64,000 bases of DNA from Rhizobium sp. RM (GCF_013390595.1 NZ_JACAWV010000022.1:310001-374000), one strand, 5' to 3'; shown: positions 25,805 to 35,322, numbered from the stretch's first letter. Numbers and translations: made by a program. The notes: a model not told the origin generated them from the sequence alone.

Positions 25805-28371
25805 CAGACGGCAGGCTTGCCGCCGATGGTGCCGTTCTTGGCAGCATCTTCCTTCTCGTCTTCCGCATCGGCGCTATCAGGGCGCAGCTTGAAGGCAATC
25901 AGCACCGGAGCCGCGATGTAGAGCGAGGAGAAGATACCGATACCGACGCCGAACAGCATGGCAAAGGTGAAGGAACGAATGACTTCGCCGCCGAACAGGT
26001 AGAGTGCCAAGAGCGCCAGCAGAACCGTCAGACCCGTCAGGATCGTGCGCGACAGCGTCTGGTTGAGCGACACGTCGATAATCATCGACAGCGGCATCTT
26101 CTTGTAGCGTCTGAGGTTTTCGCGGATTCGGTCGTAAATGACGACCGTATCGTTCAGCGAGTAACCGATGATGGTCAGGATCGCCGCGATACTCGTCAGG
26201 TTGAATTCTATTCCAAGGAACACGAACAACCCGAGTGTGAACACCACGTCATGCACCATCGAGATAACCGCACCGAGGGCGAACTGCCATTCGAAACGGA
26301 ACCAGATGTAGACCATGATCGCGCCCATCGCGAGCAGGATACCAATGGTGGACGTGAAGGTCAGGTCACCGGAAACGGCAGGGCCAACCACTTCAACGCG
26401 GCGGAAGTCGTAATTGTCTTCCAGTTCGCCACGCACCATGGTGATCGCAGACTGCTCGGCATTTTCGCCGCCTTCCTGCGCCTGAATACGGATCAGAACG
26501 TCCTGCGGCGTGCCGAAATTCTGCGCCTGGATTTCGCCGAGGTTGAGCTGGCTCAGGCGTTCGCGGATATCGGCCAGATCAGCTTCACCCTGCTTGGCAC
26601 GGACTTCGATGACCGAACCGCCCTGGAAGTCGATACCGAGGTTCAGACCCTTGCTGACGAAACCGCCAACGCAGACCAGCATGACCGCGCCGGTGATCAT
26701 GAAGACCAGACGGCGATACCGCATGAACGGAATATCGCGGCCATCGAACATGGCGGTGCGAACACCCTTCGGCAGATGCTTCGGACGGCTGCGGCGAACC
26801 CAGAAGCCGAACATCCACGCCGTCAGCGTGTAGGCCGTGAAGACGGTGGTGATGATACCGACAGCCAGCGTAACGGCGAAGCCTTTGACCGGACCGGTAC
26901 CCATGTAGAACAGCACGCTGGCGACGATCAGTGTCGTCAGGTTGGCGTCGATAATCGTCGCGAAGGCTCGTGAGAAGCCGTTTTCGAGCGAAGATATCAG
27001 CGGTTTTCCGCTCTTCACCTCTTCGCGGATGCGCTCATAGATCAGAACGTTGGAGTCAACCGCCATACCAATCGTCAAGACGATACCGGCAATACCCGGT
27101 AGTGTCAGTGTCGACCCGATAATACTGAGCACCGCCAGCAGCATGACGATGTTGACGACGAGCGCGATGTTCGCAAGCAGGCCGAAGAAGCCATAGAAAA
27201 CGAACATGAAGAGCAGAACGCCGACCGCGCCGATGGCGCTGGCCGTCAGACCCGCGGTGATGGAGTCGTTACCGAGGCTTGGACCGACGGTGCGTTCTTC
27301 AACCACCGTCAGCGTTGCCGGAAGTGCACCGGCGCGCAATAGCACGGCGAGATCGTTTGCACCCTGAACGGAGAAGTTGCCGGAAATCTGGCCCGAACCG
27401 CCGATGATCGGCTCACGGATCACCGGTGCGGAAATCACCTGATTGTCGAGCACGATGGCGAAGGGCTTGCCGACGTTCTGCTGCGTTGCCTGGGCAAAGC
27501 GCTGCGCACCGCGGCTGTCGAAGCGGAAGGTCACGACCGGTTCGTTGTTCTGCTGGTTGAAGCTTGCCTGCGCGTCAACGAGGTTGTCACCCGAAACGAG
27601 AGCGCGGCGTTCGACCAGGTAAGGAACCGGCGGATCGTCCTGCGAATAGAGAACTTCAGAGGTGGCCGGCGGACGGCCATTCATGGCTTCCTGCACCGGC
27701 ATGGTGGTGTCGACCATGCGGAACGACAGCTTTGCCGTCTGGTTCAGAAGCGACTTCAGGCGCTGCGGGTCCTGAAGGCCCGGCACCTGCACGATGATGC
27801 GGTCGCCACCCTGACGCTGGATCAGCGGCTCGGTGGTGCCGACTTCGTCGACGCGGCGGCGAACGACTTCGATCGACTGCGACACAGCCGACGACAGACG
27901 GTAATCGATACCCTCGTCGGTCAGGTTGAGACGCAGAGAATTGTTGTCGCCATCGCTCATCGTCACTTCCGTGACGGTGCCACCGACCAGCGTTCCGTGG
28001 GAGACAGGCAGGGTCAGATCGCGAAGCGCGGTTTTCGCCGCTTCGAGCTGAGCCGGATCGCTGATGCGAACCTGGACCTGCTGTCCGTTACCGGCAAGGC
28101 CGGAATAGCGGATATTGGCATCGCGGAGCTGCGTGCGCACGTCTCCGACGATGGTTTCGAGGCGTTCCTTGACGATGTCGGAACGCTCGATCTTGAGCAT
28201 GATATGCGAACCGCCCTGAAGGTCGAGACCGAGCGTTACCTTGTTGTCCTTGTACCAGGCGGGCATGCTGGCCAACTGTTTGTCTGAGAACAGGTTGGCG
28301 GAGGCGATGACGACGCTTGCCAGAACAAGCAGCCATATAAAGACTGTTTTCCAACGGGAAAAATGAAGCAT
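25804..28371 (-). CDS. secDF: Fused protein translocase subunit SecDF
   Basis: An 855-residue fusion of SecD and SecF, proton-driven helpers of the SecYEG translocon. The SecD half has one N-terminal helix (MLHFSRWKTVFIWLLV), the P1 periplasmic domain, and a five-helix bundle with GIVLTIGMAVDSNVLIYERIREE. The SecF half starts near residue 540, has the helix GAVMLVCVGGFVSKGLNLGIDFQGGS, and carries ILTIIGYSLNDTVVIYDRIRENLR. I chose the ATG at 28371, just before the first helix; a longer reading to 28410 adds a non-conserved stretch. It lies 68 bases downstream of yajC and upstream of the Mth938 gene. Confidence 0.97.
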   Translation of the reverse strand: MLHFSRWKTVFIWLLVLASVVIASANLFSDKQLASMPAWYKDNKVTLGLDLQGGSHIMLKIERSDIVKERLETIVGDVRTQLRDANIRYSGLAGNGQQVQVRISDPAQLEAAKTALRDLTLPVSHGTLVGGTVTEVTMSDGDNNSLRLNLTDEGIDYRLSSAVSQSIEVVRRRVDEVGTTEPLIQRQGGDRIIVQVPGLQDPQRLKSLLNQTAKLSFRMVDTTMPVQEAMNGRPPATSEVLYSQDDPPVPYLVERRALVSGDNLVDAQASFNQQNNEPVVTFRFDSRGAQRFAQATQQNVGKPFAIVLDNQVISAPVIREPIIGGSGQISGNFSVQGANDLAVLLRAGALPATLTVVEERTVGPSLGNDSITAGLTASAIGAVGVLLFMFVFYGFFGLLANIALVVNIVMLLAVLSIIGSTLTLPGIAGIVLTIGMAVDSNVLIYERIREEVKSGKPLISSLENGFSRAFATIIDANLTTLIVASVLFYMGTGPVKGFAVTLAVGIITTVFTAYTLTAWMFGFWVRRSRPKHLPKGVRTAMFDGRDIPFMRYRRLVFMITGAVMLVCVGGFVSKGLNLGIDFQGGSVIEVRAKQGEADLADIRERLSQLNLGEIQAQNFGTPQDVLIRIQAQEGGENAEQSAITMVRGELEDNYDFRRVEVVGPAVSGDLTFTSTIGILLAMGAIMVYIWFRFEWQFALGAVISMVHDVVFTLGLFVFLGIEFNLTSIAAILTIIGYSLNDTVVIYDRIRENLRRYKKMPLSMIIDVSLNQTLSRTILTGLTVLLALLALYLFGGEVIRSFTFAMLFGVGIGIFSSLYIAAPVLIAFKLRPDSADAEDEKEDAAKNGTIGGKPAV

Positions 28372-28439
28372 TTCGATCTCGGTCAGGGTTGGGGGTCGCG
28401 GAATCCGCAACCCGTCAAAGGTTCGTTATTCCGGCAGGA

Positions 28440-28787
28440 TCAGGAAGCGGCTTCCGTCTTGACCACTTCGCCCTTGACGCGCACTTCAGCAATGTAAGCG
28501 CGTGCGGCACGGATCTTCACGCCTTCGGCGATTTCAACTTCGAGTTCATTGTCGTCGATAACTTTCGTCACCTTGCCAACGATGCCGCCACCCAGAACGA
28601 CCTGATCACCACGGCGAACAGAAGACAGGGTTTCCTGACGCTTTTTCATCTGCGCGCGCTGCGGGCGGATCAGGAAAAAGTACCAGACCACCATAAGCGG
28701 TGCAAACAGGAAAAGCATCTCAAGGCCGGAGCCGAGTGCAGACGTACCGCCTGCTGCATCCTGCGCAAAAGCTTGACTAATGAACAT
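28440..28787 (-). CDS. yajC: Preprotein translocase subunit YajC
   Basis: A 115-residue protein with one membrane helix (MLFLFAPLMVVWYFFLIRPQRAQMKKR) and a small C-terminal domain with SSVRRGDQVVLGGGIVGKVTKV, the standard YajC pattern. It binds SecDF at the translocon. A GAGGAG ribosome site lies six to ten bases before the ATG. It heads the yajC-secDF-Mth938-SQS operon. Confidence 0.96.
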   Translation of the reverse strand: MFISQAFAQDAAGGTSALGSGLEMLFLFAPLMVVWYFFLIRPQRAQMKKRQETLSSVRRGDQVVLGGGIVGKVTKVIDDNELEVEIAEGVKIRAARAYIAEVRVKGEVVKTEAAS

Positions 28788-28993
28788 ATAAAACTCCTCA
28801 GATTACAGCACCATCCAAAGATGCCGCCCCAGCTTTCAAGTCGCCGGAATATAGTGGGGAACGCCGTGAATGCAACAGATGCAAGGGGCACGCCGTACCG
28901 ATTCCGGACCTCTTAACCTTTATGTGCCCGAAACGCCATGCTAGGCGGGGCCGAAAACATCGTTTTGAACATGCCAAAAGCGGGAGAAACATC

Positions 28994-29866
28994 ATGATTC
29001 AGGAAGAAACCGCGTCCCTTCTTCTTGCAGAACTGCGCAGACTGGCCACCGCCGTAGAACGCCTTGCCGGCCCCGCCCCGGCCGTAAATGACTGGAATGC
29101 TGCCGACTGCTTCGTCTGGGTGCCTGCCAATTCCTGGCTGCAGCCGGTTGCACGCCCCAACCGCATCGCGCTGAAACTCATCCGCGGTGTAGACCATGTG
29201 CGCGACATCCTGCATGAAAACACGCTGCGTTTTGCCGAGGGTTTTGCCGCCAACAACGTGCTGCTCTGGGGCGCACGCGGCATGGGCAAGTCCTCGCTGG
29301 TCAAAGCCGTTCACGAAGATGTGCGTGCCGCAAGCGGCGTATCGCTGAAGCTGGTGGAAGTTCACCGGGAGGATATCCATACCCTGCCCGCCCTCCTCGA
29401 CATCCTCAAATCGTCGTCGCAGCGCGTCATCGTCTTCTGTGACGACCTGTCCTTCGACCACGACGATACCGCCTACAAGTCGCTGAAGGCAGCGCTCGAC
29501 GGCGGCATCGAGGGACGGCCGGACAATGTGCTGTTCTACGCAACCTCCAACCGCCGCCACCTCTTGCCGCGCCACATGATGGAAAACGAGCAGTCGACCG
29601 CCATCAACCCATCCGAAGCCGTCGAGGAAAAGGTGTCGCTGTCGGACCGTTTCGGCCTCTGGCTCGGCTTCCACAAATGCGGCCAGGACGATTACCTGAC
29701 GATGATCGACAGCTACGCTGCGCATTTCGATCTGGGTCTGGACAAGCAGACGCTGCATCACGAAGCGCTGGAATGGGCAACGACGCGTGGCGGACGCTCC
29801 GGTCGCGTCGCCTGGCAATATATTCAGGATGCCGCTGGCCGCCTGCGCAAGCCGCTCGACAGATAA
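28994..29866 (+). CDS. DUF815 family ATP-binding protein
   Basis: A 290-residue AAA-like ATPase. It shows the P-loop GARGMGKSSLV, a Walker B-like VIVFCDDLSFD, an arginine-rich sensor region (NVLFYATSNRRHLLPRHM) and the acidic SEAVEEKVSLSDRFGLWLGF, matching DUF815 proteins. Their function is unknown; some annotations liken them to replication initiators. GGGAG seven bases before the ATG fixes the start. It diverges from yajC, and a strong terminator follows. Confidence 0.9.
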   Translation: MIQEETASLLLAELRRLATAVERLAGPAPAVNDWNAADCFVWVPANSWLQPVARPNRIALKLIRGVDHVRDILHENTLRFAEGFAANNVLLWGARGMGKSSLVKAVHEDVRAASGVSLKLVEVHREDIHTLPALLDILKSSSQRVIVFCDDLSFDHDDTAYKSLKAALDGGIEGRPDNVLFYATSNRRHLLPRHMMENEQSTAINPSEAVEEKVSLSDRFGLWLGFHKCGQDDYLTMIDSYAAHFDLGLDKQTLHHEALEWATTRGGRSGRVAWQYIQDAAGRLRKPLDR

Positions 29867-29904
29867 TATCACCGCGCAGTGATGCATCATCGCAAACAAA
29901 CAGA

Positions 29905-29942
29905 AACGCCCGCAACGAAGACCGTTGCGGGCGTTCTTTTTT
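29905..29942 (+). terminator. Strong Rho-independent terminator after the DUF815 gene
   Basis: Thirteen-bp perfect stem (29905-29917 with 29923-29935) with loop AAGAC and a CTTTTTT tail. Confidence 0.95.
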
Positions 29943-29977
29943 AAGTCACATGACCTGACATCACCTTGCGGCGACGA

Positions 29978-30181
29978 TCAGAGATCCACGTCGAGGATCG
30001 CCATGGAGAAGTTGTAGGAACGGTCGCCGTCTTCGTCGTCGATGTAGACAACACCCAGGAACTCGTCGCCGAGATAGACTTCAGCGGAATCGTCCTTGCG
30101 CGGACGGGCCTTGACCACCATTTCGGGGTTGAAGGTGCGCTTGAAATAGGCGTCGAGCTTTTTGATTTCGTCGGCTTTCAC
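29978..30181 (-). CDS. DUF3126 family protein
   Basis: A 67-residue protein (start VKADEIKKLDAYFKRTFNPE, then EVYLGDEFLGVVYIDDEDGDRSYNF) matching DUF3126, found in alphaproteobacteria; function unknown. The GTG at 30181 has AGGAG seven bases upstream; a GTG directly before it is too close to the ribosome site. It is probably co-transcribed with cysE or independent; the gap to cysE is 212 bases. Confidence 0.88.
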   Translation of the reverse strand: MKADEIKKLDAYFKRTFNPEMVVKARPRKDDSAEVYLGDEFLGVVYIDDEDGDRSYNFSMAILDVDL

Positions 30182-30393
30182 CACTGTTCTCCTGTGCGGT
30201 TCCCACGGCGCCGCGCACCCATCCAGGGCGCGCCACAAGGACGCCGTGCTTCTGAAAATTCCACGCCACACCAAGACCGGTTCCGATCCCGAATGTTCGC
30301 GTCAAGTGCGCCGCTTTTGGCATGGCTTAACGGCGAAAGTAAAGTGAAAGCGGGAAACTGTCCGCATGTTCCACACGGACGTTTGATCACATG

Positions 30394-31218
30394 TCAGATA
30401 TCGGCGCCGATGACCTGATCCATCAGGCGTGAGGGCTCGGAACACCCGGCCTCTCCTACCACGCGCGCCGGAACACCCGCCACGGTGGTCTTGGACGGCA
30501 CATGTTTCAGAACGACGGAACCTGCGGCAATGCGCGAGCAGCTGCCGATCTCGATATTGCCGAGAATCTTGGCGCCTGCGCCGATCATCACGCCATTGCC
30601 GATCTTCGGATGGCGGTCGGCGCCTTCCTTGCCCGTACCGCCCAGCGTCACACCATGCAGAATGGACACGTTGTCGCCGATCACGGCGGTTTCCCCGACG
30701 ACTAGCCCGGTCGCATGATCGAGGAAGATCCCCTTGCCGATCCGTGCAGCCGGGTTGATGTCCGTCTGGAAGATCGAGGACGAACGACTTTGCAGATAGA
30801 ACGCGAAGTCCCTGCGGCCCTTCTGCAGCAGCCAGTGCGCGAGGCGGTGCGTCTGGATGGCGTGGAAACCCTTGAAATACAGAAGCGGCTCCATGAACCG
30901 CGTGCAGGCCGGGTCACGGTCATAGACGGCCTGGATATCGACGCGCAGCACACTGCCCCATTCCGGCCAGTCTTCCAGCATCTCCTGGAACGTCTGGCGC
31001 AGAAGAACGGCCTGCATGTCGGGATGGTCTAGGAGTTCGCAGATCCGGTAGATCACGCACTCTTCCAGCGAACGATGATTGAGGATGGTCGAATACAGGA
31101 ATGCCGACAGCAGCGGATCTTGCGCAGCAGCGGTGCGCGCCTCGTGCAGCAGACTTCCCCAGATCGGGTCGACGATCGCCAGTTGATCCTGCTGACGGGC
31201 CTCGGTACGTGCGACCAT
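30394..31218 (-). CDS. cysE: Serine O-acetyltransferase
   Basis: A 274-residue enzyme that makes O-acetylserine for cysteine synthesis. An N-terminal helical domain (WGSLLHEARTAAAQDPLLSAFLYSTILNH) is followed by a left-handed beta helix of hexapeptide repeats with the active His in DHATGLVVGETAVIGDNVSILHGVTLGGTG, ending in a C-terminal tail DQVIGADI of the type that binds cysteine synthase (terminal Ile). AGGAGG before the ATG at 31218 fixes the start. Confidence 0.95.
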   Translation of the reverse strand: MVARTEARQQDQLAIVDPIWGSLLHEARTAAAQDPLLSAFLYSTILNHRSLEECVIYRICELLDHPDMQAVLLRQTFQEMLEDWPEWGSVLRVDIQAVYDRDPACTRFMEPLLYFKGFHAIQTHRLAHWLLQKGRRDFAFYLQSRSSSIFQTDINPAARIGKGIFLDHATGLVVGETAVIGDNVSILHGVTLGGTGKEGADRHPKIGNGVMIGAGAKILGNIEIGSCSRIAAGSVVLKHVPSKTTVAGVPARVVGEAGCSEPSRLMDQVIGADI

Positions 31219-31363
31219 GAATGGCCTCCTCATGAACGTGGTCGTTCTTTATACAAAAAAAGACGTCCGTTAGAAATGGGATTCGAACGACGACTTTAAA
31301 GGCGGGATAGCCTCAGTTTTTCTTCATCATTGATGAAAAAGCGTTTCTTGCCGGACCCGGCTT

Positions 31364-32140
31364 TTAGAGACTGGCGTAAAACTCCAGAACCGCAGCCTTG
31401 AACACCCTGTCGCCGACGGCAAGCATGTGATCGCGGCCGGGAATGTCGATGGCGCGTGCATGCGGCATCAGGGCGGCAAGCTCTTCACCCGAACCGGCAA
31501 TATCGTCCTTGGTGCCAACGCCGATCAATGTCGGAACGTCGATTTTGCCCATGTCTTCGCGGCTGACGAGAACACGCGAGGTCTCGATACACGCAGCCAG
31601 CGCCAGCCGGTCGCTTTTCGTCTGATCGGCAAACGCCCGGAACATGCGGCCACGCTCATGCGTCACCACATCGAGCGACGGCGCAAGCAGCGCCTCGGCA
31701 ATAGGGTCCCAGTCGCCAACGCCATCGACCATGCCGATGCCGAGCCCGCCGAATACCAGAGACCGCACCCGTTCCGGATGCGCCAGCGTCAGAAAGGCGG
31801 AGATACGGGCGCCCATGGAATATCCCATGATATGCGCTTCCGGAATTCCCAGATGATTGAGCAGCGCCACGGCATCGCCAGCCATGACGGAAGGATAATA
31901 AGCCTCCGTGTCATGCGGTTTGTCGCTTGCGCCATGGCCGCGATTGTCGATGGCGATCACCCGGTATCCCGCCTCGCCCAGCGTCTTCAGCCATCCGGGA
32001 TGAACCCAGTTGACGTTGGCACTGGAGGCAAAGCCATGAATGAGTAAAACCGGCTCGCCAGCAGGATCACCCTCATCGAAATAGGCCAGACGCAGGCCAT
32101 CGTGAGAAAAATCGGAAAACTGCGGCGTGTTGAGATTCAT
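31364..32140 (-). CDS. Alpha/beta hydrolase
   Basis: A 258-residue alpha/beta hydrolase with the oxyanion HGFASSANVNW, the nucleophile elbow GYSMGARIS (Ser), an acidic residue near GVGTKDDIAGS and the catalytic His in PGRDHMLAVGD, all in the usual order. The ATG at 32140 lies eight bases after AAAAGG; an ATG nine bases earlier abuts that site and is less likely. The substrate is unknown; esterase or C-C hydrolase are possible. Confidence 0.9.
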   Translation of the reverse strand: MNLNTPQFSDFSHDGLRLAYFDEGDPAGEPVLLIHGFASSANVNWVHPGWLKTLGEAGYRVIAIDNRGHGASDKPHDTEAYYPSVMAGDAVALLNHLGIPEAHIMGYSMGARISAFLTLAHPERVRSLVFGGLGIGMVDGVGDWDPIAEALLAPSLDVVTHERGRMFRAFADQTKSDRLALAACIETSRVLVSREDMGKIDVPTLIGVGTKDDIAGSGEELAALMPHARAIDIPGRDHMLAVGDRVFKAAVLEFYASL

Positions 32141-32310
32141 CAAAGACATCCTTTTTGCCGGACCATATGGCAGGAAATCGCATGGTTGAACATGTTTTCC
32201 TGACGATTTTTATGGAGATGCAACGCGTTTGAGGCTACATATCCGCAACAATGAGCCTGGCCGCGTTGACGGCGTGAGGCTCACCCACAATTTCGCATTT
32301 GGAGACAAGC

Positions 32311-32556
32311 ATGGCCGGGCATTCCATTCCCCACTTCCAGAACGACGGCGGACACCGCATGATCGAGATCGGCGTCAAGGAATTCATGTGCACCGGCGCT
32401 TCGGTTCCCTACGATCACCCCCATATCTTCATCGACATGGGTGACGACAACGAAAAAGTCTGTTCGTACTGCTCCACGCTTTACCGCTACAACCCGTCGC
32501 TGAAAGCCGAGCAGACCAATCCTCCGGGCTGCGTCTTTCACGTGAAGGCGGCCTGA
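32311..32556 (+). CDS. Zinc-finger domain protein, NDUFS6-like (CHCC)
   Basis: An 81-residue protein with the CHCC zinc motif: Cys in EFMCTGASVPYDHPH, His in the same stretch, and CSYC further on, in the pattern of mitochondrial complex I subunit NDUFS6. In alphaproteobacteria such proteins are annotated as zinc-finger domain-containing. GGAG six bases before the ATG at 32311 sets the start. It precedes the flavin monooxygenase gene by 29 bases. A role in complex I is inferred from homology only. Confidence 0.85.
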   Translation: MAGHSIPHFQNDGGHRMIEIGVKEFMCTGASVPYDHPHIFIDMGDDNEKVCSYCSTLYRYNPSLKAEQTNPPGCVFHVKAA

Positions 32557-32585
32557 TCCCTCCTTTTTCCTGATTGGGGCTTCCA

Positions 32586-33752
32586 ATGCCCGTTAAATCC
32601 GTTGCCATTGTCGGTGCCGGCATCGCCGGTCTTACCGCTGCGCTTTCTTTTGCCCGCAAGGGCGTGAGCTGCGACATTCTCGAACAGGCACCCGAACTTG
32701 CAGAAGTCGGCGCCGGTCTTCAGGTCTCGCCGAACGCCGCCCGCATTCTGGCGGAACTCGAGGTGCTGCCGCAGCTCGAAGCGCGCTGGACCGAGCCGGT
32801 CAGCATCGACCTCGCATCCGGAAAATCGCTTGCCACGCTTCTTTCCCTGCCGGTCGGCGCAGTTGCGCGCTCCCGCTGGGGCCAGCCTTACGGCGTTCTT
32901 CACCGCGCCACCCTGCAAAGGGCGCTCCATGAGGCGGTGATGCGCAATCCGCTCTGCCATCTGCATCTTGGCAAGCGTATCGAGAATGCAAAAGCCGAGA
33001 CCATCGCCGCCCTCACCTTTCGCGATCACGACCTGATAGTCGGTGCCGATGGCGTCTGGTCTGCCGCACGTTTTTCCGTGCCGTCAGCACCCTTGTCGAC
33101 CTTTTCGGGAAATGTCGCCTGGCGTTTCACCGTCAACGACCGCGATGTGCCGTCTTCCGTCAACAAGCGCGCCGTCACGGCCTATCTAGGCCCGCGCGGC
33201 CACATCGTTGCCTATCCTCTGAAAGAGGTCGGTGGCCTCAACATCGTGGCGATTGCGCTTGGCCCGGACCCCGGCGCCACATGGCGGGCAGAATCGAGCG
33301 GCCAGCACAAGACGATGCTGATGCAGCAGTTTCGCGACTGGAACCCGGAAATCGTCAAATTGCTCGCCTCTGCCGAACAGCCGACCTTCTGGCCGCTGTA
33401 CCAGGCCGGTGCCGGACACTGGCACAATGGCCGCGATACCGTGCTGATCGGCGACGCCGCCCACGCGATGATGCCTTTTGCCGCGCAGGGCGCCGCCATG
33501 GCCATCGAGGACGCCTTCGAACTGGCGGGCAAGGTCACGGGTGCCCTGCCCTTGCCGCAGGCGCTGGCCTCCTTCGAGGCCCTGCGTCTGCCGCGCATTG
33601 AAAAGGCCCGCAAGCGGGCCTCCGTCAATCGTTTCGCCTATCACGCCCGCGGTCCCTTCCGCCTGGGAAGGGACTTTGTTTTCGCCACGCGCCCGACTCA
33701 GGCCTTTCTCAAGGACTTTGACTGGCTCTACGGCTACCGCGCCGAAGGCTGA
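32586..33752 (+). CDS. FAD-dependent aromatic monooxygenase (salicylate hydroxylase-like)
   Basis: A 388-residue class A flavin monooxygenase. It shows the FAD-binding GAGIAGLTAALSFARKG at residues 9-25, the middle DG motif in HDLIVGADGVWSAAR, and the C-terminal GDAAHAMMPFAAQGAAMAIEDA. The family hydroxylates aromatic rings using NAD(P)H and oxygen. The substrate is not evident, and salicylate is only the closest annotated type. UbiH-like quinone hydroxylase is less likely given the motif details. It converges with metC. Confidence 0.9.
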   Translation: MPVKSVAIVGAGIAGLTAALSFARKGVSCDILEQAPELAEVGAGLQVSPNAARILAELEVLPQLEARWTEPVSIDLASGKSLATLLSLPVGAVARSRWGQPYGVLHRATLQRALHEAVMRNPLCHLHLGKRIENAKAETIAALTFRDHDLIVGADGVWSAARFSVPSAPLSTFSGNVAWRFTVNDRDVPSSVNKRAVTAYLGPRGHIVAYPLKEVGGLNIVAIALGPDPGATWRAESSGQHKTMLMQQFRDWNPEIVKLLASAEQPTFWPLYQAGAGHWHNGRDTVLIGDAAHAMMPFAAQGAAMAIEDAFELAGKVTGALPLPQALASFEALRLPRIEKARKRASVNRFAYHARGPFRLGRDFVFATRPTQAFLKDFDWLYGYRAEG

Positions 33753-33761
33753 TCGCTCTGC

Positions 33762-34949
33762 TCAGACCGCCGCAGCGGCTGCAAAACCGATCTCGAGATC
33801 CTTCTTGAGATCGGCAACATCTTCAAGACCGATCTGCAGACGGATGACCGGACCTTCACTCGGGCCCTTGGCGACGGTTCGGTCGGCCAGCGACACCATG
33901 ACGGCCAGCGATTCGTAACCGCCCCAGGAATAACCGAGACCAAAGAACGTCAGCGCATCGAGGAAGGCCTGCGCCGCCTCCTTGAACTTTCCGTCTTCCG
34001 CCTTGAGCACGAAGGAGAACACGCCGCTAGCGCCCTTGAAATCGCGCTTCCAGAGATCGTGCCCCGGAAAGCTCGGCAAGGCCGGATGCAGAACCCGCAG
34101 CACATCGTCGCGGCCTTCCAGCCATGTGGCGATGTCGAGCGCGCTTTTCTGGTGGTGCTCCAGCCGCACGCCCATGGTGCGCAGGCCGCGCAGGATCTGG
34201 TAGGCGTCATCCGACGTCACGCAGATGCCGAGATTGGCATTGGCCTGGTAAAGCGCCTTCCAGTGCTTCTCGTTGGAGGACACGAAGCCCATCAACACAT
34301 CGGAATGACCGGAGGGATATTTCGTCGCCGCATGGATCGACACGTCGACACCAAAATCCAGCGGTTTGAAATAAAGCGGCGTCGCCCAAGTGTTATCCAT
34401 GGTGACGACACAGTCATATTTATGCGCGACGGCAGTGATCGCCGCGATATCCTGAATTTCGAAGGTGTTTGAACCCGGCGCTTCGGTGTGGATGAGCCTG
34501 GTGTTCGGGCGAATGAGCTTTTCGATGCCTGCACCGATCGAAGGATCGTAATAGTCGATCTCTACGCCGAGCTTGCGCAGCATCACATTGCAGAAACGCC
34601 GTGTCGGGAAATAGACCGAATCCACGATCAGGGCGTGATCGCCGGCCGAGAGGTAGGCAAGAAACGGAACCGTGACAGCAGCCAGACCCGATGGCACGAG
34701 AATCGTGCCGGCAGAACCCTCCAGCTCGTTGACCAGATTGCAGAGCGCATCCGTCGTGGGCGTGCCATGCGTGCCGTAAGTGTATTTCTGGTCTTCCGTC
34801 GCAAGCGTCTTCGCATCGGGAAAAAGGACCGTGGAACCACGAACGATGGGGGGATTGACGAAACCGAAGCAGTCATACGGGTCGTTGCCGCCATGGGCCA
34901 GGCGGGTATTCACACCTGCGCCTGCGCGCAGGTCATTTTTCTTGGTCAT
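33762..34949 (-). CDS. metC: Cystathionine beta-lyase
   Basis: A 395-residue PLP enzyme of the Cys/Met metabolism family that splits cystathionine to homocysteine. It shows YGTHGTPTTDALCNLVNELEG, the cofactor-loop region, and the PLP Lys in SIHAATKYPSGHSDVLMG. It is the type usually called cystathionine beta-lyase in rhizobia; a methionine gamma-lyase-like activity cannot be excluded by eye. It diverges from aapJ across 373 bases. I saw no SAM-type riboswitch upstream. Confidence 0.93.
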   Translation of the reverse strand: MTKKNDLRAGAGVNTRLAHGGNDPYDCFGFVNPPIVRGSTVLFPDAKTLATEDQKYTYGTHGTPTTDALCNLVNELEGSAGTILVPSGLAAVTVPFLAYLSAGDHALIVDSVYFPTRRFCNVMLRKLGVEIDYYDPSIGAGIEKLIRPNTRLIHTEAPGSNTFEIQDIAAITAVAHKYDCVVTMDNTWATPLYFKPLDFGVDVSIHAATKYPSGHSDVLMGFVSSNEKHWKALYQANANLGICVTSDDAYQILRGLRTMGVRLEHHQKSALDIATWLEGRDDVLRVLHPALPSFPGHDLWKRDFKGASGVFSFVLKAEDGKFKEAAQAFLDALTFFGLGYSWGGYESLAVMVSLADRTVAKGPSEGPVIRLQIGLEDVADLKKDLEIGFAAAAAV

Positions 34950-35322
34950 TGCGGATCAGCTTTCGAAGATGTTTGACGCGAGCGACAATGCTGAGCGCGC
35001 AACCCAAGGTCAAGCCCTCAACGATGACACCGAACCGTACCGTTTTGCCTCAAAAACAGCACGCAAAAAGTATACAAAAAATATGCACGCGTAAATTTTT
35101 GCCAAAACATGCTTATTTTTTCATCCTATGCACTGTTTAAAGTCAAATTTTGGAAAATTCCGTTTTGTAGGCACAATTATTGCTCGCAAGTCTTGACCCA
35201 AGCCGGAATGTCGACTGTGATGTACAAGGCGGATCAAAAAGATACGCCGAAGGGGGAACTGGGGGAACACAATCACGCAGACCCTCTTCCAATTAGATGA
35301 GAACAAACAAAGGTTGGGAAAA
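34950..35322. other. AT-rich divergent control region between metC and aapJ
   Basis: 373 bases without a gene, clearly richer in A+T than its flanks, with many A and T tracts (34981-35170). It holds the sigma-54-type promoter at 35169-35184 and TGCAC half-sites at 35084 and 35129 that recall NtrC binding. A 128-base leader precedes aapJ. Confidence 0.6.
35169..35184 (+). promoter_or_regulatory. Sigma-54 (RpoN) -24/-12 promoter upstream of aapJ
   Basis: AGGCAC-AATTA-TTGCT has the invariant GG (35170-35171) and GC (35182-35183) exactly ten bases apart, matching TGGCAC-N5-TTGCW at nearly every position. Transcription would start about 35195. This agrees with the known nitrogen control of aap in Rhizobium. 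Confidence 0.75.

Noticed and set aside
34950..35322. Possible SAM riboswitch for metC
   Set aside because: The leader lacks a SAM-II type pseudoknot pattern that I could find; the region is better explained by aapJ control.
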